From Paramacrobiotus metropolitanus (Eukaryota > Tardigrada > Eutardigrada > Parachela > Macrobiotidae): a stretch of 64,000 nt of DNA. The DNA is taken from assembly GCF_019649055.1 (NCBI RefSeq), contig NW_026570251.1, positions 806,001-870,000 on the forward strand, read 5' to 3'. The notes below the pieces were generated by a model. That model was not told the DNA's origin. It did no database searches and saw nothing but the letters and a program-made list of their open reading frames with translations. This document shows, piece by piece, positions 55,388 through 64,000 of the stretch. The stretch's first letter is position 1. Each line of letters opens with the position of its first letter. A program made the position numbers and the translations under genes.

Positions 55388-58132
55388 ATGCTGTTTTGTC
55401 GGTTAGGATGCTGTCTAACAACAGCTTCGTTCATCTTTCTCCAGGGCTTCATTCGTGAATGCGAAGACACTTTGAAAAAAAATATCCGAACCATTACTCT
55501 GTCCTTGACCGAGAAAAGTCAGCAGGGCGAGAAAAGTGATGATGCCCGTTTGCTGACGCCGAATGTGCTGCGGGAAGTGTTTTGCCATCTAGATACCAGA
55601 ACGCAGACCGGCTTACGCACGGTTTGCTTCAAATGGAACGCCATCTTGGAATCACCTCCGCTGACATCATACGTGGTTGTTACTGGCTTTGGAAGTAACC
55701 AGTATTCACAGCGTGATCAGTTGGAGTACTTTCTAACGTTACCTGTTGTAAAATGCTTTCGCCAATCGACGCAGCACATAGTCGTGGACGCTCGCGACAA
55801 CTGGATGGACACCGGCGCATTTCTGTCGCTGGCGGAGATGATCTACTATATTGATCAGAAAAGAGGGAATCGCTTGCGACAGGTCCATTTGGTGGGACTC
55901 CGCTTGGATCTGCAGTTCAACGATGATCTGGACTGGCTCGACTATGGTAGTGATAAATGCTCCCTGCACGGCGGTGACAATGCCAGTGATGATTACCACT
56001 CAAGATTTTATCGACTGATCGAGTTCATCGATTCCTGTAGCGATCTGCCTTGTGAAACTATCCAGCTGCTGAACTGTACTATCGTTCTGTATTATGCGAG
56101 ATTAGAGCGGAAGATTGAAGACGCCACACTAATCCAACTGTCGATTGGTCTGACTTCGGTTCGGTTTCCGTTGGATGGTGATGTGGGCAGCGCGCTATGG
56201 GGCGCACTGGAGAAACACGTGCCAAGGCCGAAAGCGGAGCAGCTGAGTACGCTGACAACGTGGCTAGCGCGCCACATGTACACTGCAGACGGGACTGGTC
56301 AAGCTGAAGGGGAATTAGCCTGTCGAGTAAGTGCTTTGTCGATGTTCAGGTCCGAACTTCCTTTTGCATGACTGCGGCGGTAGTAAAGAGCGCCGTCGAT
56401 CGACGTCAAACTAATGTGAAGACCTTCAGTAAAAAATGCAGAGTAGGCGTCAAGGACGCTTAGAAGGTATTTGAATCGAGTTAGCGTATGTAATAAGCCA
56501 TTGCGACGGCAGGTCCAGACCGCGCGCATAAGTGGAACAACTAACAACAACAATTTGGAGGGGTAAAACTTGGCAGGGGCACCTGCCAGTGGCGCTGCCA
56601 GTGGCATGGCAGGCGATAAAACCTGGAGACTTTAGCAACGGGCAAAAGATAAAATCTGGCAGATGCCGCATAAAATGTGGCACCACACATGAGAAGCGGA
56701 TTCGGAGCGTTTGGTCAACTATAGTTGCTGGAAGTGTTGCCAGCATGCCATCAGTTTAACATGTGCAGATTTTACAGCACTGACCACGCGCGAAGTACGT
56801 AAGCATGGGCCGGCATAAAAACTTCTAAAGGTCACATTGTGTTTCGCCGTCAGCGCAAAGTGCCGCAATAAACAGAAGGACAATGCGTGTTAAAAATACA
56901 ATCCCTCACTTCATAAAGGCCCCCGCTAGAATATGCTTTGCGATTGAACATGGTGCTTTAATCGGTTAAATGCGGTTAATTGATAAAACTTAAACATTAG
57001 CATGGTAGCCGACACCTTTACACATACTTAATTGTACAGATACACACAGGCAACACGCATGCTAAAAATGCTTTAATTAAATTTTCTCAATTAACACAAA
57101 TTTGTTGGTTCAGCTTGTGAGGATCGCTACCGCAAGTTAAAGACAGCTATGAAATATTTATTAATAAATCTGCAAACCGAACAATCTACACAGAACGATC
57201 TACAACGGCAGGACTTTATGCAGAAAGTTAGGAATACAAAAGCTCGGAACAATTTACCAATTTATTAATTTAATTTTACCAATTATTTTTTGGATGTCCG
57301 CACTCCGCACTGGGGCACAAAAGTGCAGACTACATATACCAGGTGGAACACTTTGTGGGCGGCATTTACAGCAAGTGGTATATCAAAGCGCTAGTTAAAA
57401 GTACTTACCGACAGACTCTGTATCTGAATTCACGCAGTTTTAGCATGAGCTAAATAGACCGCGTGTTAACATTAAATAACAAAATTATTCATTTATGACG
57501 ATACCGGTACTGGATAATTACCAATTGCAGACCAATAATTATTAAACTAGCGATGCTTCTACTAGTACTGCCCGTACTGGTGCACATGCCTAATGATGCC
57601 TTTATAGTCATACAATACATTTATTGATAATATTAAGCACTGAAATGCTAAATAGATATACCCAGTTTCAATCAGCCTCATGTCCAATTTTTAAGGACAA
57701 ACAGTTTTTGACCGGAAAAGACGGAGAAATTATAGTGTCATAATTGATTGTAAAACAGTACGAAATCATCTCTGCAGAGAAAATGTCCGTTACCGAGAAA
57801 ATGACCGGCCAAACTTAGCGAAAATGACTAACAAATGGCGATATTATTTAGGTACGTTGACAATTGACATAGCCATGCATTTAGGTTTTACGCTGTAGAC
57901 TCTGTGCGCGACACATACCGCCGACCCGCGTTCGTCCTTGCATTACCGCGGCAAGGTGTGGTGCGTTGACGGCCTGAAGAGTCTGCAAATCGAGAAGCTG
58001 TCTTCGATAGCCCTGGGTTTTTTGCTCGAACTGGCTGATTATTTTGATGAATTGTCGACAAGCAATGCCGACACGGACGACGGTTCCGTCATGACAGACG
58101 ACCCGATGGAGAATGAGTTTGATGGCATTTGA
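55388..58132 (+). CDS. F-box-like protein, two exons, best-preserved family member
   Basis: Exon 1 (55388-56326) has the F-box LLTPNVLREVFCHLDTRTQT with VCFKWNAILESP, then leucine-rich strand-helix units (RLRQVHLVGLRLDL, DLPCETIQLLNC). Intron 56327-57898 (1572 nt, GTAAGT to GTAG, phase 0) contains a full copy of the dispersed repeat. Exon 2 (57899-58132) has LCATHTADPRSSLHYRGK, KLSSIALGFLLELADYF and an acidic tail. A CTCCAG acceptor just before GFIREC suggests the true first exon may lie upstream of the Met used here. It would act as a substrate adaptor of an SCF ubiquitin ligase. Confidence 0.65.
56562..56990 (-). repeat. Dispersed repeat, copy B (in intron)
   Basis: Inverted relative to copy A. 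It starts at GGGGTAAAACTTGGCA and includes GATAAAACCTGG, AGAAGCGGATTCGGAG and GCGCAAAGTGCCG. Confidence 0.7.
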
Positions 58133-58674
58133 AGCCAGGCTATGCCTTAAAGGTTCATCTGATTGGAACCAGTATAATTTTCCATGGTTTTTAATTTCTC
58201 TTGGAAAGGCGCTTCATTATTTTGGCGCTGCCCTCCATATGTGTTTTTGAAGGTCGCTTCATTTCGAATTACGCTACTGAATTGCGACGGAATAAGTATA
58301 AATACTTTGGTTGGTGACCTTAACGGTGAATAAAGATATTTCTGTTTTTTACTGTCAGATTTGGTGATACGAAGAAGTGACATAAAGCTTACCGGAACGC
58401 GATACTCAATACTTATTTACACGGTCCTATTATTGTGAAAATGCTACGAAGTACGAGTATAATAATAACAGTAAGTACTTGTATTTTGGTTGTCCTCTTT
58501 CAACACCAGCACACTATAATTATGCTCCCATTAAGTACGTAAGTGATTTAAGCTCTTTCGAACTGCGCAACCATGGTGACCGTTAGTACTAAATTACTAA
58601 TTATAAATAAAGTTCAGTATATGTAAAAGATCGCGGTGCTCCAATGTAAAAACCGCTGAGTTAATAAAAATGGT

Positions 58675-58882
58675 GGTGATCAACGGACGGACACCGCTTT
58701 ACCCGTCCGCCGGGAGTATTTGCGGCCACAGGGCGCCTTTTAATATGGTATGGCAGTGACCGACGGACGGATACCGTAGTTCGCATGAGGAGTGAGTGTA
58801 TACGGCCAGCGTGCATAAGTGCACGTGGTATGGTCTCTGTGCTTGTGTGCATTAGGTGGCGGTGACCGACGGACGGACACCA
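58675..58882 (+). repeat. Three spaced copies of a 21-bp motif
   Basis: GTGACCGACGGACGGACACC (with 1-3 changes) occurs at 58675, 58756 and 58862. Confidence 0.7.
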
Positions 58883-59334
58883 CATTTTCCATAATACTTG
58901 AACATAGATGACCTCCGCTACGCTTCGGCCGATTAAAATACACTGTAGTATAGATTTTATCCTACCCATTGATGCGAGCCTAAATTTTTGCGGAATATGG
59001 CACTATTCTGGTTTTACTGGTAGATCTGAAAGTGCCGCGATATTACAGTATTAATTTTTAAATACGTCGTGTTATCGTTTTACAGAGTGGTGCTATCCGC
59101 AAAACGGCAAAATATAACGCGAATATAATAAATATAACGACCTTTTCAAGCCTTAGTATGCCGAAGCTTACTTACGAAATTTGGACACAACCAAGACTGT
59201 TAACATTTTGCAGTAATAAGTTATTTTGCACTGGCAAAGAGTTTTTCAAATACAAAAATACAATTGAGTCTGAGTTGACCAAGCACTGCGAACCGCTTTT
59301 GCTTGGTCAAACCCCGAACCTGCATAAATTATAT

Positions 59335-59450
59335 GATGCCACATTTATAGTTTATACGGCATGCCAGGTTTCATCGTCTGCCAGTTGCCAAAGTCCCCCG
59401 GTTTTATCGCTTGGCAATGCCACTGCCAGGTTTTACACCCTGCCCGTCGC
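59335..59450 (+). repeat. Dispersed repeat, partial copy C
   Basis: Same orientation as copy A, covering only the TTGCCA / GGTTTTATCGCTTGG end and the terminal TTTTACACCCTGCC. Confidence 0.6.
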
Positions 59451-59708
59451 GCCAAGCAGAACTGTTTCGACCCTGAAGATGTCACGCTTTGAGCTGCAGA
59501 AGTTCGTATCTGTGACTCGATTTCTGTTTGTTGCAAAAGCGCGCTCTTATCATTCTATCAACTGTCTGCATCTAAAACAATTGGAAACGCCTCGCACTCA
59601 TCATCCACTTGCCGCATAACAAGTATACGCTAATATGTCTGATGGTCAAAGCTATACACTTCTATGCAGACAACATTCACCCAAATTAACATAGCCGTCG
59701 CTTGGAGC

Positions 59709-60612
59709 TAGGGATGGCAAAAACTTGGCGAAGTCGACTTTTCAAGTTAAAAACTTGAGTTATTGCGAAAAACTTAGAGAAAAAGCCAAGTTTTTTACTT
59801 AAACTTGGAAGTTGGAACCATGTTTCTAAAGTCTGCTTGAAACGCTGCGCAAAGTTAGCAAACAGAACTTGAAGTCGACTTGCAAGTAATATTTATTTTA
59901 AAATAAAAACAAATTGAATTTCTCGATAACGAATCAATGATACGAAGGAGTTTCAGTTTTGATAGCATTAAGCCCAGACTTGCGCAGTTGGGTAGCTTTT
60001 AAAGGAGCAGCAGTCCAATAGTGAGCCAACTATGTCCGGCACGTCATTATGGCAACCACCCCAGGGTTCGCAAGTCAGAGCATCAACACTAAGAGCGCGC
60101 CAAGTCGTCAGCACGTCAAGCTTTACATGCAAAGTAGTGTATTCACTGGTTTTTGATTTCATGCCTACTAGTAGAAACATTTGTTTCATTAAACGGAATC
60201 CGCTTGATTTTGACGTTGTTTTACCGTAGCGTTACATCCCGTGATGCTGAAAGGATTACGGAACGAAGCAGCGAAAACTGAAAGTTTATTTGTCGAATTT
60301 AAACCAGCAAGTCTCAGTCACGTTCGATATGTGGAGCGACTCCGGCTTGTCCTTCTTGGCAGTTACGTGCCACTGGGTGGAAAACTGGACTCTGCGAAAA
60401 GCACTGCTGGGCTTCATTCATGTGACGGAGAAGCATACAGGAGAATTATCGCGAATGAAGTTATCAAGCTGCTGCGTGAATTCGGTATCCTAGAAAAGGT
60501 CTTATCCCTCACAACGGACGAAGGGAGTAACGTTGTCGCAGCTTCCAGAAAAATTTGTACTGAAATCGTTAAGGAGAGAACGCGTAAACTGAAGAAAGCG
60601 CCGGGTAAGTAG
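59709..60612 (+). mobile_element. hAT transposon remnant with transposase fragment
   Basis: A terminal-like TAGGGATGGCAAAAACTTGG at 59709 is followed by AACTTG-rich sub-terminal sequence. A transposase piece at about 60290-60612 shows VTFDMWSDSG, the HWVE block and, one frame over, LTTDEGSNV, which are the RNase H-like landmarks of hAT transposases. A frameshift lies near 60400; the BED finger and the dimerisation domain are missing and the right end was not found. Confidence 0.65.
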
Positions 60613-61265
60613 CTCCTATTGGTTTGAGATTACATGAAAAATAAAATACATTAAGCATCAGCGCTGACCGTACGGAGTGGCGTGTACGTTTCCTCGGCGC
60701 CTGTGGTCAATACGGATTCTACGTGGATCAACTCACCACTTCGATGCAGTACGTGGACGTACGAAGGGGCCTCAACTCCGACTCAACTTTGATACGGATG
60801 CGATATAGAGTGATACTGATCTTGTTGTTCTGTGGCTTTGTGCCTTGTGCATGACGTAGCTTTGTGCCCGTATTAGCCTACAGCAATTCTGTGACGTGTT
60901 GCTTCTCTAGCGTTCGTATTACTGGTGTTTAACGAGTTGTGGTGACTTGACTAGCCTTAGCATATTTGATGTTCTTCAACGGATAAGGATATGTGAGAGT
61001 GCCCGTTTACGGGCTTGGCTACTCGAAATTAAATCAAATCAAATCAAATCAAGCAAAAATATTTTTTCTTGCATGACCAGTAGACGCTTATTCTTAATGC
61101 CCACCGTGTATTTTATTATTAAAACAGTAACCAAAAGCTGTTGTACAGATTAATTAAAAGGCAAGCTAGTTACAGCTTAATGATCTTATAATTTACAAGT
61201 TACAAGTAGTGCGGTCAGCAATTTTAACTTTGAATTTACCTGAGTCGTGTGTTTCTGCTATTTAT
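60613..61265. other. Non-coding; includes (AAATC)n
   Basis: A pentanucleotide repeat (AAATC)n is at about 61026-61052. No gene. Confidence 0.5.
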
Positions 61266-61720
61266 CTAAGTAAAAGGGCAGGGGGTAAAACGTGACAGTG
61301 GCACCTGCCAGTGGCACTGCCAATGGCATGGCAAGCGATAAAACCTGGAGAGTCTGGCAACTGGCGAACGATAAAACCTGGCAGATGTCGCATAAAACGC
61401 GGCAAAAACGTATAAGAAGCAGATTCGGAGTGTTTGGTAAAGTCTATAAGTCTTGAAAATGTTGCCAACGAACAGTCAGCTTCTCGTGCACAATGTTAAC
61501 AGCACTGGCCACGCAAGAAGTGCGCTAGCCGCCGTCGGTATAAAACTGCCACAATCATTAGTTATGTTTTGCCGTCTGCGCAAAGTGCCGAAATATAAAA
61601 GAATGATAGGGCGTGTTAAAAATACAATCGCCGCGCTGTCTAAAAGCGCACCAGTGGAAATATTACTTGCGACTGAGTATGGTGTTTTAATCCTCTAAGT
61701 AAGTGCGGTCAGAGTTCGAG
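61266..61720 (-). repeat. Dispersed repeat, copy D
   Basis: Same orientation and extent as copy B: GGGGTAAAACGTGACAG, GATAAAACCTGG twice, AGAAGCAGATTCGGAG and GTGTTAAAAATACAATC. Confidence 0.7.
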
Positions 61721-62372
61721 CACAGTTCCAGCGCGGTAAATACGCTGCAGACGCACTATGCCCTGGTTAGAACCTTTGAAATAACCTAAAAAACCATTCC
61801 AATGCCGGTACAGGCAAAAGGGCGTTACAAGAGTGGAACTACATGGTGTCTACCGGCCGGTGACCCTGTGAGTATAGCAGCAAAATAGTAGTAGTCTTAG
61901 GAGAAGCTGTTAAGGAAGTGGTTAGCTTCTTTGGACGTCTCATAAGGGAAAAAAAACAGGCGAAAGCATAACCACGGCTTTCCTTACACATCGAATTAGT
62001 TTGGTAAATTTAAGGGAAAAGCCGCAGCAGTTTTGGGCACCTTGCCAGTGCAGAATAAATTTGTTAATGGTGAATTTGATTGTTTTTTTTAGTCTTAATT
62101 CAGCAGTTTATGTGAAGGATTTCTCTGGCAGGGAGAAATCTGCTTATTATTGACAACCGGATCGTGACCTAACAGTTTCAGTATTCCGGATACGGGTCAC
62201 CATATAAGCAACAGCGGCAATCGGCGGAGCCTTCACTTCAACGCATTTTTTATTTTTTTTATTCATAAATTTTGATTTCGAATCAGCAGACTTTTGATCA
62301 GTTAGCATACTTGACCTTTATCCGTATAATTGGCAGTTCTCAGATTGCACCCCTACTCAGCAGTCTAGCATT
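61721..62372. other. Non-coding stretch
   Basis: No gene or clear repeat recognised. Confidence 0.35.
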
Positions 62373-62832
62373 ATGGAGTCACGCGATACCCTTTTTAAGA
62401 ATTATACGGTGGAGGGACCAAAATCACGTTTGAAGGAACTGGGCATACTTGACCTTAACGGGGAAAAGGATGCGCTTGCAGACAGACTCCATGCAGTCAC
62501 TCCAGAACGGCAGGAGTTTGCAGACACTCCAGAACGGCAGGAGTTTGAGAAGAGCAACGAAGCTACCAGTGGGCAGAAGAGTGTCACCGATCAGTTTACG
62601 GTATTTATGGCAGAGCTCGAAATCTCCCAAGCCGGCTCAGAAGCACTCCGGGCAAACGGCTTCCAGTCACCGGCCGGCAGACTTTCGGCACATGAAGGAG
62701 GAATCTGACTTGGAAAAGGTCATGAAACCCGGACTGGATTTCTACAAACTCCGCAATGCCCGGAATTTATGCATGTCTTTGTTCACAAAGGAACAGAGTC
62801 ATTTCATTGGTACGGTTCCAAGTAGCGTTTAA
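62373..62832 (+). pseudogene. SAP-domain gag-like or chromatin protein fragment, frameshifted
   Basis: The first frame has a SAP-type helix-turn-helix (YTVEGPKSRLKELGILDLNG then DALADRL), a duplicated TPERQEF linker and an acidic helix. After a frame change near 62690 the text continues HMKEESDLEKVMKPGLDFYK and LRNARNLCMSL. SAP motifs bind scaffold DNA; gag-like proteins of some elements carry them. No cofactor domain decides between a transposon and a host gene. Confidence 0.5.
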
Positions 62833-62964
62833 TGTTCCCTTCACACAGATGTTCAATATTCGCGGTGGGCCACCTATGTTACAGTCTAAGAGACGCGCCG
62901 GTTTCTAGGCGGGCGTTCATTGTAAAGCCGTGTTCAATGTTCGCAGATGTTCAATCTCACAGAT

Positions 62965-63525
62965 TTTACTGTACTTGCACGAAAACTTTCACTGTCGCGC
63001 ACTCCCAAACACATTTTTGTTTTGGTTTATGACATTCTATAGCCAGACGGCTTCTATACACTGGCGCGAAAACCGCTTGGGGGCGCAACATCCGGTTCGG
63101 AAATTATGGCTTTTAGAAAATTCCAAAAAGTTTCAATGCATTCAGGTGTACCAAAAGTCTCATTATGGACTGATATCCTTCAGATTGTGCACGTAAATGC
63201 ACATAACCTTGAAGAGCGGTTTTACCCATCCACTGTTCTAACATGTTTTTCAAATTTTAAAACGAATTTTGGAAATTTTAAAATATATTTTAAATTTTGA
63301 AAAACATCATGGAAACCTGGATCAGTGTAAAAACACCTGAATGCATTTAAACTTGCTTGAATTTTTTTAACTGTCATATCTCCCGGACCGGATGTTGCGC
63401 TCACAAACGGTTTTCACTCCCATGGATACAAATCATCTGGTTACAGAATGTCATTAAAGAGGAAAAAAAAGGTTTGGGAGTGCGCGAAAGTGAAAGATTT
63501 CGTGCATGTACACGGCTTTGGTACC
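62965..63525. repeat. Foldback element with arms of about 180 bp
   Basis: 62973-63155 pairs imperfectly with the reverse complement of 63325-63525 (shared GCGCACTCCCAAAC, ATGACATTCT, GCGCAACATCCGGT and ATGCATTCAGGTGT), with about 170 bp between. Confidence 0.75.
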
Positions 63526-64000
63526 ATGTACCAGGCCACTTCCCTTTAATATAAAAATTTTATAGTTACCGATTTTGTTACGTTTAACAGACTTTCGCCA
63601 GTGTGTTAAAGAAATTGTGTGTCAGCTTTGCGTGACGTAATATTGTTCCATAAAACCGTTCATTACTGTGGTCCTAGCTTTTCATTTCCGCCTCGAGCCT
63701 TCTTAGTAATTTTTACGATGGTTTCTAGTTTTAGTCAATCGTAAAATAATGCTAGGCATCCTGTTCGAAGTGTGACAAAATTCGATCCCTCCAATCATCT
63801 TTCTTTACTATTTAAATTTGGCTATACTACTCATAATATTCCGGTACATAACTGATTTGTTTTGCGGGCAGGAATTCCAGGAGAGCTTCTGATTTGGTGT
63901 TTTACCTGCTGCCTTAATGTGTTAATACGAGTAATTAAAAGGAACTTTATTTGGCTCACTTGTTGCTGTAGCTCCTTGCAATCGAAGAGAAATCCTCAAT
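63526..64000. other. Non-coding window end
   Basis: AT-rich; no gene recognised. Confidence 0.4.

Noticed and set aside
59158-59619. 153-codon plus-strand frame
   Set aside because: A third of it is dispersed repeat copy C and the rest has no domain or codon bias.
1-64000. Bacterial operons, riboswitches, tRNA, rRNA or CRISPR
   Set aside because: Spliced genes, animal transposons and no matching RNA structures or spaced repeats were seen.

Overview
The window is nuclear DNA of an invertebrate animal. Genes have GT-AG introns, often only 34-90 nt long. AT-rich intergenic DNA is crowded with transposon remains, and an expanded family of divergent F-box-like genes appears on both strands. The gene style would suit a tardigrade or another ecdysozoan, but nothing here proves the lineage. 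No rRNA, tRNA or CRISPR array was seen.

Region 1 (1-2493) is the 3 prime part of a tyrosine-recombinase retrotransposon of the DIRS/Ngaro type: RT-RNase H, an overlapping tyrosine recombinase, and a split direct repeat (two identical 192-bp copies). Region 2 (2494-9149) is mostly non-coding. It holds a two-exon gene for an 82-residue secreted cysteine-rich protein (3982-4317, minus), a frameshifted gag-like fragment (5817-6583) and a roughly 50-bp minisatellite.

Region 3 (about 9150-29663) is the centrepiece: one 20.5-kb Maverick/Polinton (adintovirus-like) element bounded by roughly 125-bp terminal inverted repeats. The core set is present: protein-primed DNA polymerase B, adenain-type protease, double-jelly-roll major capsid, minor capsid, a pVI/pX-like basic protein, chromodomain integrase, packaging ATPase and two small conserved proteins. 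Most core genes carry one or a few lesions (in-frame stops, frameshifts, one deletion), so this copy is not autonomous. The cargo is unusual: a clear TATA-binding protein (TBP) homologue, a PC4-like candidate, an ANP32-like leucine-rich acidic protein, a triple-BIR inhibitor-of-apoptosis protein, a two-module ubiquitin-like protein, a one-pass membrane protein and an F-box fragment. I read this as a virus-like element that carried its own tools for transcription start, blocking cell death and handling ubiquitin.

Region 4 (29742-54465) starts with a truncated DYRK-type kinase fragment that abuts a giant inverted duplication: arms of about 7.95 kb at 30219-38150 and 46016-53983 around a 7.9-kb spacer. 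Each arm holds a decayed F-box gene, a second F-box gene with a long N-terminal domain, and a chain of three strong hairpins. The two copies of the second gene have different lesions. The spacer holds foldback elements, a dispersed repeat, minisatellites and a GC-rich gene remnant.

Region 5 (54466-64000) has the best-preserved F-box gene (55388-58132, two exons), more copies of the dispersed repeat, a hAT transposase remnant, a SAP-domain gag-like fragment and a foldback element.
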